From JAGQTE01 sp964648005 (lineage in GTDB: Bacteria > Actinomycetota > Acidimicrobiia > Acidimicrobiales > Acidimicrobilacustridaceae), in the NCBI GenBank assembly GCA_964648005.1, contig CAZYKR010000246.1, forward strand, positions 1 through 6,572: a stretch of DNA of 6,572 nucleotides, in the 5' to 3' direction. The notes beneath the pieces were generated by a model, which saw only the letters and a program-made list of their open reading frames with translations, was not told where the DNA came from and searched no databases. The position numbers and the translations under genes were made by a program. Below are positions 1 through 4,973 of this stretch, piece after piece. The number at the start of each line of letters is the position of its first letter. Positions within the stretch are counted from its first letter, which is position 1.

Positions 1-1
1 C

Positions 2-400
2 GTCTTCGGCGACGATGACGACGACGTGATCCTCGGCAACGGCGCCGGCGAGCACCTCGAAGGCGGCGGCGGCAACGACAGCCTCAAGACCTCGGGGCCG
101 TCGCTCCTCTACGGCAACGCCGGCAACGATCGCCTGTTGGGCAGCGGCGCCAACGACGCCCTCAACGGCGGTGACGGCAACGACCTGCTCTACGGCTTCG
201 GCGGCGTCGACCAGCTGATCGGGGGCACCGGCGCCGACGAGCTCCACGGCGGCGCGGCCTTCGACAACCTCGACGGTTCGGTCGACGCCCAGATCGACAC
301 CTGCGTCGACGCCGCCGGGCTCGTCGACGGCGCCGCCATGGCCGGCTGCGACGTGATCACGCTCACCCCCGCTGCCGGCTTCGGTGGCTTCAGCAGCTGA
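2..400 (+). CDS. RTX-type calcium-binding repeat protein, C-terminal fragment
   Basis: The reading frame is open from the window edge, so the N-terminus and any signal peptide lie outside. About ten tandem nine-residue units of the hemolysin-type pattern GGxGxDxLx are visible (for example GGDGNDLLY and GGTGADELH), covering nt 8-274. In this family such units wind into a parallel beta-roll that binds Ca2+ between turns and folds after export, so an extracellular or surface protein is expected. The repeats become less canonical towards the end (GFGGVDQLI, GGAAFDNLD). A tail of about 40 residues follows, with two cysteines (in DTCVD and AGCDV) that could form a disulphide outside the cell, and the protein ends in FGGFSS. 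No enzymatic domain is in view, so the function (adhesin, protease, S-layer or other) cannot be stated. The family call is firm; the role is not. Confidence 0.85.
   Translation, partial: VFGDDDDDVILGNGAGEHLEGGGGNDSLKTSGPSLLYGNAGNDRLLGSGANDALNGGDGNDLLYGFGGVDQLIGGTGADELHGGAAFDNLDGSVDAQIDTCVDAAGLVDGAAMAGCDVITLTPAAGFGGFSS
8..274 (+). repeat. Coding tandem repeat, nonapeptide RTX units (27-bp period)
   Basis: Ten consecutive units of nine codons (one has eight) fill 267 nt. At DNA level the core ggcaacga recurs (for example in ggcaacgacagcc, ggcaacgatcgcc and ggcaacgacctg) with the 27-bp period. The glycine and aspartate positions are kept, while the last codons of each unit vary. This is coding repeat DNA of the RTX protein, not an independent element. 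Confidence 0.8.
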
Positions 401-416
401 CTCGACGACACCAACC

Positions 417-464
417 GAAGTTGGGCTGCGGCCTCCGATACACCGGAATCCCCAGCCCAATTTC
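417..464. terminator. Bidirectional stem-loop between convergent genes
   Basis: GAAGTTGGGCTG (417-428) pairs with CAGCCCAATTTC (453-464). This gives 12 bp with one G-U pair when read on the plus strand and a G/C-to-A/C change when read on the minus strand. The 24-nt loop holds a small internal TCCG/CGGA hairpin. It lies in the 85-nt gap between the stop of the RTX protein (400) and the stop of the oxidoreductase (486), where a shared terminator is expected. There is no run of T after either arm, so a classical U-tract terminator is not shown. Many high-GC actinobacteria use stem-loops of this kind. Confidence 0.55.
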
Positions 465-485
465 GGGGGTCGCCGGGGGTTCGGG

Positions 486-1493
486 TCAGGCCGTGTGGAT
501 GGCGGCGACCAGCTCACCGAGCAGGTCGTCGCCAGCGGCGTACGGGGTGTAGATCGCCAGACGGTCGGGCCGATCGCCGAAGCGCTCCCGCAGCTGCGCC
601 GCCACCGCTGCCGGCGTCCCCCGCACCGCGATCGTCGCCAGCACCTCGTCGTCGATCAGGTCAGCGAGGGTGTCCCAGGCGCCGCTGCGGGTCAGCGCCT
701 GCAGCTCGGGTTGGAGGTCGCCCCACCCGTGCGCCTCGAGCACCGGTCGATACGCCGGCGTCGAGCCGTAGAACGCCAGCAGGGCGCGCGTCCCGGCGTC
801 GGCGACCGCCTGCTCTGCCCTGTCTCGGCCGGCCGCCACGATGGCCTCGACCACGACGGTCAGGTCGCCGGCGTCCCGGTCGGCGCGGGCCAGACCGGCG
901 GCGACGTTGGGCCACACGTGATCGTCGAGGTGCCGCTGCGAGTTGAACGGCATGACCAGCAGGCCGTCGGCGTGGGCCGCCACCATGCGGGTCATCTGCG
1001 GGCCGAGCGCACCGACGTGGATGGGCGGTGGGCCCGTCGGCAGCGGCTGGGGCGAGAACATCGGCGACATCCGCGTGTGCGTGTAGAACTCGCCGCGCAC
1101 GTCGAGGCGCGAGCCGTCCTGCCAGGCGGCGAAGATGGCCCGCAGCGCCTCGATCAGCTCGCGCATGCGAGCGACCGGCCGATCGAACGGCACGCCGAAC
1201 CGCTCGGTGATGTGCGTGCGCACCTGGGTGCCCAGGCCGAGGGTGAACCGCCCGCCGGTCAGGTCGGCGAGGTCCCATGCCGCGTGCGCCAGGTGGATCG
1301 GGTTGCGCGGGAAGGCGATGGCCACATTGGTCCACAGGTCCAGGTCGAGCCCGGCACCGGCCACCATCGCCAGCGGATGGAACACATCGTGCGGCCCTTC
1401 GAAGGTGAACACGCCGTCGAAGCCGAGCCGGTGCAGATGGGCGGCGCGCTCGACCGCGCCGTGCGGCGAGAACAGGGCGGTGTCGACGCGCAT
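486..1493 (-). CDS. F420-dependent LLM-class oxidoreductase (TIGR03617-like)
   Basis: This is a 335-residue bacterial luciferase-like monooxygenase-fold protein, a TIM barrel that in actinobacteria normally uses reduced coenzyme F420 for hydride transfer; the substrate is unknown. Visible family features are an N-terminal first strand (MRVDTALF), HRLGFDGVFTFEGPHD near residues 21-36, the LADLTGGRFTLGLGTQV segment near 75-90, and GEFYTHTRMSP followed by PPIHVGALGP in the middle. The C-terminal LAFYGSTPAYRPVLEAHGWG block followed by LIDDEVLATIAVRGTP is what I remember as typical of the MSMEG_2256 / TIGR03617 subgroup. The length is normal. The ATG at 1493 is chosen because it precedes the first barrel strand directly and has the hexamer CAGACT 7 nt upstream. 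There is no Shine-Dalgarno. The gene is divergent from ArfB, with 33 nt between the two start codons. Cofactor choice (F420 rather than FMN) is inferred from the subgroup. Confidence 0.9.
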   Translation of the reverse strand: MRVDTALFSPHGAVERAAHLHRLGFDGVFTFEGPHDVFHPLAMVAGAGLDLDLWTNVAIAFPRNPIHLAHAAWDLADLTGGRFTLGLGTQVRTHITERFGVPFDRPVARMRELIEALRAIFAAWQDGSRLDVRGEFYTHTRMSPMFSPQPLPTGPPPIHVGALGPQMTRMVAAHADGLLVMPFNSQRHLDDHVWPNVAAGLARADRDAGDLTVVVEAIVAAGRDRAEQAVADAGTRALLAFYGSTPAYRPVLEAHGWGDLQPELQALTRSGAWDTLADLIDDEVLATIAVRGTPAAVAAQLRERFGDRPDRLAIYTPYAAGDDLLGELVAAIHTA

Positions 1494-1500
1494 GGGCGCC

Positions 1501-1506
1501 AGTCTG
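1501..1506 (-). promoter_or_regulatory. Putative -10 hexamer CAGACT of the oxidoreductase gene
   Basis: CAGACT on the minus strand ends 7 nt before the ATG at 1493. The same twelve bases, CAGACTGGCGCC, stand at the same distance before the DUF455 gene (4961-4972). No TTGACA-like -35 is visible. The placement suggests a leaderless transcript starting at or next to the ATG. Confidence 0.45.
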
Positions 1507-1518
1507 GCCGACGGGCCC

Positions 1519-1524
1519 TAGCCT
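1519..1524 (+). promoter_or_regulatory. Putative -10 hexamer TAGCCT of the ArfB gene
   Basis: TAGCCT fits the actinobacterial TAnnnT consensus. It lies only 2 nt before the ATG at 1527 but 8 nt before the in-frame GTG at 1533, which is the spacing seen at other starts in this window. Together with the minus-strand hexamer at 1501-1506 it forms a compact divergent promoter pair within 33 nt. Confidence 0.4.
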
Positions 1525-1526
1525 CG

Positions 1527-1952
1527 ATGCCCGTGGCACCGCCCGAGCGCATCCTCGAGCTGGGGCACGGGTGTCGCATCCCGCTCGACGAGCTGGCGGT
1601 GCGCACCGGACCCAGCGGCGGACCCGGAGGCCAGCACGCCAACCGGGCGCACACGCGCGTCTCGGTGACCTTCGACATCGCCGGCTCGCCGTCGCTGCCG
1701 CCCGCGGCGCGGGCCCGGCTGCTGGCGGTGTTGGGCGCCAGCATCACCGCCACGGTCGACGAGACGCGCAGCCAGGCCCGCAACCGCGACCTTGCCGTCG
1801 CGCGTCTGCGCCGCAAGCTCGCCGACGCCCTGCAACCACCGACGCCGCGACGCCCGACCCGCCCGTCGCGCGCCGCCAAGGAACGCCGGCTCCAAGCCAA
1901 GCGCCGCCAGAGCGAACGCAAGTCACAACGGCGCAGCTACCCGACCGACTGA
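1527..1952 (+). CDS. arfB: ArfB/YaeJ-type alternative ribosome-rescue factor (peptidyl-tRNA hydrolase)
   Basis: This small class I release-factor-like protein hydrolyses peptidyl-tRNA on ribosomes stalled without a stop codon. The 141-residue product matches the size of the E. coli protein (140). The catalytic GGQ is at residues 34-36 inside SGGPGGQHANRAHTRVSV, and the RF-1-type fold follows. There is no codon-recognition domain, which separates it from RF1 and RF2. The C-terminal basic tail (about residues 105-141, with RPTRPSRAAKERRLQAKRR) is the part that enters the empty mRNA channel in ArfB. The usual GGQHVNK is GGQHANR here, a mild change. The ATG at 1527 is the outermost plausible start; the in-frame GTG at 1533 would give 139 residues and fits the local promoter spacing better. 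The same frame is open upstream back to 384 only because of high GC antisense to the oxidoreductase. Confidence 0.92.
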   Translation: MPVAPPERILELGHGCRIPLDELAVRTGPSGGPGGQHANRAHTRVSVTFDIAGSPSLPPAARARLLAVLGASITATVDETRSQARNRDLAVARLRRKLADALQPPTPRRPTRPSRAAKERRLQAKRRQSERKSQRRSYPTD

Positions 1953-1985
1953 ACGACCCGACCACCGACCGGGGCTGCCGGGTAG

Positions 1986-2027
1986 GCCGTCCGCCGTCGT
2001 TGGGCCACGCTCAGGCGAGCGGACGGC
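1986..2027. terminator. Possible terminator stem-loop between ArfB and the methyltransferase
   Basis: A perfect 9-bp inverted repeat, GCCGTCCGC (1986-1994) and GCGGACGGC (2019-2027), encloses 24 nt. It sits in the 58-nt convergent gap, with its right arm inside the last codons of the methyltransferase. No T-tract follows on either strand. The position fits a shared terminator, but inverted repeats of this size also arise by chance in DNA this GC-rich. Confidence 0.35.
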
Positions 2028-2565
2028 GATGCACCGACACGGTGTAGCCACCGTCACCGGGGAACGGGGCGCGGTCCCAGGTGGCGAATCGCTCCGTCAG
2101 CACGAGCCCGGCCGCGGCGCAGTGCGCGTCGTAGTCGTCGACGCCGTAGCCCCGACCGAGGCCGAACCCGGCGACGAGATGGCCGCCGGGCGCGACGTGC
2201 CGGGCGCACCCGGCGACGAGCGCGGCGTGCGTGCCCGGCGGGGTGAACAGCGGCACGTTGCCCGCCATCACCACCACGTCGAACGTGCGCCCGAGCTCCA
2301 GGGCGGCGAGGTCGGAGGACACCCAGGTCAGCTCGGGTGCCGCCGCCCGTGCCGTGGCGAGCATCGAGGCGTCCAGATCGGCCCCGACGACGTCGATGCC
2401 GTGGCGGGCGAGCTCGATCGCCACCCGTCCGGTGCCGCAGCCGGCGTCGAGCACCGACGACGGTCCGAACGCCCGCACGAACGTCGCCTCGCCGTGGACG
2501 TCCACACCCGACGCCGCCAACTCGTCGAAGCGACGCTGGTAGTCGTCACCGTCCCAGGTCGTCAT
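2011..2565 (-). CDS. Class I SAM-dependent methyltransferase
   Basis: This 184-residue cytosolic methyltransferase has a Rossmann-type AdoMet site. The signature VLDAGCGTGR is at residues 38-47. The acidic end of strand 2 is in VVGADLDASML (59-69), and a motif II-like stretch, FDVVVMAGNVPLF, follows near residue 95. The N-terminus WDGDDYQRRFDELAASGVDVHGEA and the end GYTVSVHRR match a common actinobacterial group as I remember it, whose substrate is not known to me. The ATG at 2565 is preceded by AAGCGT with an 8-nt spacer. It is the last gene of the minus-strand cluster, 34 nt after the stop of the PIG-L gene. Adjacency to a deacetylase suggests small-molecule modification, but this is inference only. 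Confidence 0.88.
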   Translation of the reverse strand: MTTWDGDDYQRRFDELAASGVDVHGEATFVRAFGPSSVLDAGCGTGRVAIELARHGIDVVGADLDASMLATARAAAPELTWVSSDLAALELGRTFDVVVMAGNVPLFTPPGTHAALVAGCARHVAPGGHLVAGFGLGRGYGVDDYDAHCAAAGLVLTERFATWDRAPFPGDGGYTVSVHRRPLA

Positions 2566-2573
2566 CGCCGGGC

Positions 2574-2579
2574 ACGCTT
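2574..2579 (-). promoter_or_regulatory. Putative -10-like hexamer AAGCGT of the methyltransferase gene
   Basis: AAGCGT with an 8-nt spacer precedes the ATG at 2565. The 14-nt stretch AAGCGTGCCCGGCG matches that before the PIG-L gene (TAGCGTGCCCGCCG) at 12 positions. The first base departs from the TAnnnT consensus, so this is weaker than its relatives. It lies in the 34-nt gap after PIG-L and could be an internal promoter. Confidence 0.35.
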
Positions 2580-2599
2580 CATCGATCGCCGTCGACCGG

Positions 2600-3339
2600 T
2601 CACGCCGTGTCGATGCGCCGGAACGCCTCGGTGAGGCGACCGTCCGGCAGGCCGAAGCGGGCCGTGGTCTCGGTCGCCCAGCCCCGGACGAACCCCTCGA
2701 CGTCCGTGATCCAGGAGACCTGGCTGACGTGGCACGACAGTGCCGCTGCCTTGCGGTCGATCACGTCCGTGATGTCGACGAAGTGGTCCGGCGGCTCGAG
2801 CATGGGCACCCACACCTCCGGGACCTTGTGCGGCTCGAGGCCTTCGTCGGTGAGCAGGTCGACGTGGGCGTGGGGGTTGCGGGCATCGGGGTAGACCGCC
2901 GCCATGGTCGCCTCGGCCACGGCGAGGTGATCAGGATGCGAGGCGTAGATGCGATCCCAACGCCGCTCCGGCGACTGGGTGATCACGAGGTCCGGCCGGA
3001 TCTGGCGGATCACTCGGCTGATCACCTTGCGCAGCGGCAGTCCCGGCTCGAGGTGCCCGTCGGGCATGCCCAGGAACTGCACGTCGTCCACACCGACGGC
3101 AGCCGCCGCCGCCCGCTGTTCGCGCTCGCGGATGGCCGCCAACTCGGCACGGTCCATGTCCTCGGGCGGCCCCGCCTCACCCGAGGTGGCGATGGCGTAG
3201 TGCACGGTCGATCCGGCAGCGGTGAGCGCCGCCACGGTCCCCGACACGCCGAAGTCGATNNNNNNNNNNTGTCGTCGGGGTGCGCAACGACGACCAGGAC
3301 GCGCGCCGGCGGTTGGGAGAGATCGACGAAGGAAGCCAC
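2600..3339 (-). CDS. PIG-L family zinc-dependent deacetylase-like protein (interrupted by N gap)
   Basis: LmbE/PIG-L enzymes remove acetyl groups from N-acetylglucosamine-type sugars and related conjugates using zinc; MshB of mycothiol synthesis is the best-known actinobacterial case. The N-terminal part, from the GTG at 3339, reads MASFVDLSQPPARVLVVVAHPDD, with the metal-binding His20 and Asp23 of AHPDD. After the gap the protein resumes as IDFGVSGTVAALTAAG. The second metal motif HPDH, in YASHPDHLAV, is present. The gap breaks the frame: with ten N the two halves are in different frames, and joining them with a one-base overlap gives HPDDIDFG and about 242 residues, a normal length. I therefore treat it as one intact gene. 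DFG after HPDD, in place of the HPDE-like sequence of MshB, argues against MshB itself; the substrate is unknown. The start is set by the GTG with TAGCGT 8 nt upstream. Confidence 0.87.
3260..3269. other. Assembly gap (ten N) inside the PIG-L gene
   Basis: Ten undetermined bases lie immediately after the HPDD codons, on the minus strand. The flanks are in incompatible frames if the length is really ten. Lengths of 2, 5, 8 and so on, or an overlap of one base (the A in GACGACATCGAC), restore the frame. The round number suggests a placeholder from scaffolding. Confidence 0.95.
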
Positions 3340-3347
3340 CGGCGGGC

Positions 3348-3353
3348 ACGCTA
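3348..3353 (-). promoter_or_regulatory. Putative -10 hexamer TAGCGT of the PIG-L gene
   Basis: TAGCGT, a TAnnnT-type -10, lies 8 nt before the GTG at 3339, inside the 37-nt gap after the DUF1269 gene. It is overlapped by a short inverted repeat, GGCACG (3345-3350) and CGTGCC (3358-3363). No clear -35 is visible. The placement suggests a leaderless transcript. Confidence 0.5.
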
Positions 3354-3376
3354 TCGCCGTGCCGGCGCCCTGCGGC

Positions 3377-3871
3377 TCAGGCGAACCGGCCGGTCATCCC
3401 GTCGACCACGTCGTCGGGGAGCGGCTGGCGCAGACGGTCTCGCACGGCGAACTGCATCGTGGCGGCATCGAGCACGTTCACGTCGGCCGTCTCGGCGACG
3501 AGCACCAGCGCCGAGCTGCCCTTGGTCAGGCGCGCCTGGATCTCCGACGCCACCCCCTCCGGCAGCTCGGCGTCCTTGCGCAGCTTCTCGATCCCCGCCC
3601 CGGCGGCACCGGCGAGCACGGCCAGCGCGCCCAGGCTCGCCGGCGGGAACACGAGCCCGACGAGCGCGCCGGTCACCACGCCGATCGCCGTGCCCTCGGT
3701 GACCGACCCCCCGTGGGTCAGGTGCGTGGCGACGCGCCCTGAATGGTGCCGCTCGACGACCGCCACGTCCTCGAGCCACGTCCAGTCGTCCGGGGCGTCG
3801 TGGCGCAGGTCGCCGAGCACCCGCGCCGCCAGGTCCGTGCCGTCGAAGAACAGAGCCACAACCTCGATCAT
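3377..3871 (-). CDS. DUF1269-type protein with glycine-rich hydrophobic hairpin
   Basis: The 164-residue product resembles the DUF1269 family, whose biochemical role is not established. The opening strand MIEVVALFFDGTDLAARVLGDL and the WLEDVAVVER segment (32-41) are followed by a glycine- and alanine-rich hydrophobic region, about residues 59-94 (TEGTAIGVVTGALVGLVF and onward). That region could be a membrane-associated hairpin. A second soluble part (100-164) contains LTKGSSALVLVAE, the sequence in which this family typically has a KxGSSAL stretch. There is no signal peptide. The ATG at 3871 is chosen over upstream frame-open codons because it begins the first conserved strand and has TAGCGT 8 nt upstream. 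The gene lies 26 nt after the coiled-coil gene and 37 nt before PIG-L in a same-strand run. A general stress or envelope role is only a guess. Confidence 0.75.
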   Translation of the reverse strand: MIEVVALFFDGTDLAARVLGDLRHDAPDDWTWLEDVAVVERHHSGRVATHLTHGGSVTEGTAIGVVTGALVGLVFPPASLGALAVLAGAAGAGIEKLRKDAELPEGVASEIQARLTKGSSALVLVAETADVNVLDAATMQFAVRDRLRQPLPDDVVDGMTGRFA

Positions 3872-3879
3872 GGGCGCCG

Positions 3880-3885
3880 ACGCTA
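3880..3885 (-). promoter_or_regulatory. Putative -10 hexamer TAGCGT of the DUF1269 gene
   Basis: TAGCGT lies 8 nt before the ATG at 3871, within the 26-nt gap after the stop codon of the coiled-coil gene. It is the same hexamer as before the PIG-L and coiled-coil genes. Its presence between closely packed genes suggests separate transcription starts in addition to any read-through. Confidence 0.5.
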
Positions 3886-3897
3886 CCGGCCCGGACC

Positions 3898-4803
3898 TCA
3901 GGTGGGGATGCGCAGGACCAAGGCGCCGTCGCGCTCGACCAGGTCCCATCCGACATCAGCCGCCGACGACGCCAGGCCAGGCGGCATCGGGCGCGCCGCG
4001 TCGGGCGTCAGCACCAGCTCGAGCTCGTCGGCTCCCGCCGGACCGATCGACAGCGCGGCGCCGTCCGACCCTCGAGCCGCCGCCACCAGCTCCTCCACCG
4101 CACGCAACAGAACCAGCACCGAGGCGAGACCCATGGCTCGACGGGTCGCCTCGTCGATCGACCAGCTGACGTCGATCGGCACGCCGCACTCCTCACGGCT
4201 GGCGTCCGCCAGGATGGCGACGGCGTCGGTCACCGCCGCGCCGGGGTCGACGGCGAGGGGGCAGTCGGCGTCGAGGGTCACCGAGACCCAGTCGTGCCAG
4301 ATGCGGCAGAGCCGCTCACGCTCGAACGCCCACAGTCCCGGCGGATCGAGCGCGCGCCGCAGGCGCGCCAACGCGTCGTCGGCCGCCTCGGCCGCGGCGC
4401 GCGCGGCGACGGCCTCGACCGTGGCCTCGTCGGCGGCGGCACGCGCCGTCGCCGCCGCCTCGCTCGCCTCGGCGGCAACGGCGTCGGCGGCGCTCGCCCG
4501 CGTGCGCGCCGTGGCGGCGGCGGTGCGCTCGGTCGCGGCCTCGGCACGCGCTGCCTCGGCGTCGGCACGATGGCGCGCCGCCCGACCTTCGGCGGCATCG
4601 GCGCGCGCCTGCGCCGCGTCGCGCTCGGCAGTGCGCGTGGCCGCCTCGGCCTGCGCCGCCTCAGCGGTGGTGCGCACCTCACCGAGCTCGGCCTCGAGCG
4701 CCGACACCCGGGCGTCGGCCGACGCCTTGCCCCGTCCGAGCACGATCGCCACGACGGCGAGGGCCGCTACGGCGACGGCGAGCACGATGACGACGGCGAG
4801 CAC
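3898..4803 (-). CDS. Membrane-anchored Ala-rich coiled-coil protein with possible degenerate GHKL-like C-terminus
   Basis: I do not recognise a named family for this 301-residue protein. Residues 2-22 form one hydrophobic segment followed by GRGK, an N-terminal membrane anchor with the rest probably in the cytoplasm. Residues 29-150 are an uninterrupted Ala/Glu/Arg helix predicted to coil, without proline. A compact domain begins at DPPGLWAFERERLCRIWHDW (153-172). Its last 80 residues resemble the ATP-binding fold of histidine kinases: a helix, LLRAVEELVAAA (232-243), in the place of the N-box, then LSIGPAGADELELVLTP and the closing strands GWDLVERDGALVLRIP. The N-box asparagine is alanine (A242), and no DxGxG glycine box is seen, so ATP binding is doubtful. 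There is no phospho-acceptor motif. The GTG at 4803 is the start, with TAGCGT 6 nt upstream. It is the first gene of the minus-strand cluster. The GHKL reading is tentative. Confidence 0.75.
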   Translation of the reverse strand: MLAVVIVLAVAVAALAVVAIVLGRGKASADARVSALEAELGEVRTTAEAAQAEAATRTAERDAAQARADAAEGRAARHRADAEAARAEAATERTAAATARTRASAADAVAAEASEAAATARAAADEATVEAVAARAAAEAADDALARLRRALDPPGLWAFERERLCRIWHDWVSVTLDADCPLAVDPGAAVTDAVAILADASREECGVPIDVSWSIDEATRRAMGLASVLVLLRAVEELVAAARGSDGAALSIGPAGADELELVLTPDAARPMPPGLASSAADVGWDLVERDGALVLRIPT

Positions 4804-4809
4804 CGCCGC

Positions 4810-4815
4810 ACGCTA
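4810..4815 (-). promoter_or_regulatory. Putative -10 hexamer TAGCGT of the coiled-coil gene
   Basis: TAGCGT lies 6 nt before the GTG at 4803 and is the first promoter candidate of the minus-strand cluster. Upstream of it is a purine-rich run (GGGAGGGGAGCGG) that is too far from the start codon to be a ribosome site. A weak TTCGGC 18 nt upstream could be a -35. Confidence 0.5.
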
Positions 4816-4855
4816 CCGCTCCCCTCCCGACGCGCCGAAGGTACGTCCCCGATCC

Positions 4856-4909
4856 GGTCGACGGACCTGGCGATGGTCGAGCGACGGGGTGGGACGTTGG
4901 TCGAACGAC
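4856..4909. promoter_or_regulatory. Repeated GGTCGA near-palindromes in a divergent intergenic region
   Basis: TGGTCGAGCGAC (4874-4885) and TGGTCGAACGAC (4898-4909) differ at one base and start 24 bp apart. Each is close to a GTCG/CGAC inverted repeat with a two-base centre. A looser copy, GGTCGACGGAC, is at 4856-4866. They sit in the 170-nt region between the starts of the coiled-coil and DUF455 genes, a natural place for a shared operator. No regulator gene is in the window. Apart from these and the two -10-like hexamers, I see nothing else in this gap. Confidence 0.35.
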
Positions 4910-4960
4910 CGGGCCGGACAGCCGAGCCAGGCGACGTGCACCGACGGGCGCCGGTGCGCG

Positions 4961-4966
4961 CAGACT
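4961..4966 (+). promoter_or_regulatory. Putative -10 hexamer CAGACT of the DUF455 gene
   Basis: CAGACT lies 7 nt before the ATG at 4974. It continues as CAGACTGGCGCC, identical over twelve bases to the sequence before the oxidoreductase gene, with the same spacing to ATG. There is no Shine-Dalgarno and no TTGACA-like -35. Confidence 0.45.
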
Positions 4967-4973
4967 GGCGCCG

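Noticed and set aside
384..1526. Long plus-strand open frame running through the oxidoreductase and into ArfB in the same frame
   Set aside because: It is antisense to a well-supported oxidoreductase, its translation is Arg/Gly/His-rich with no family features, and only the part from 1527 looks like a protein. It is a GC-driven shadow, not a fusion.
1792..2634. Plus-strand open frame across the ArfB tail and the methyltransferase
   Set aside because: It is out of frame with ArfB and antisense to a methyltransferase with a clear AdoMet motif.
4278..4720. Dense gcc/gcg repeats that could look like a structural DNA repeat
   Set aside because: They follow from alanine codons in the coiled-coil protein, with no fixed period or unit, so they are coding low complexity.
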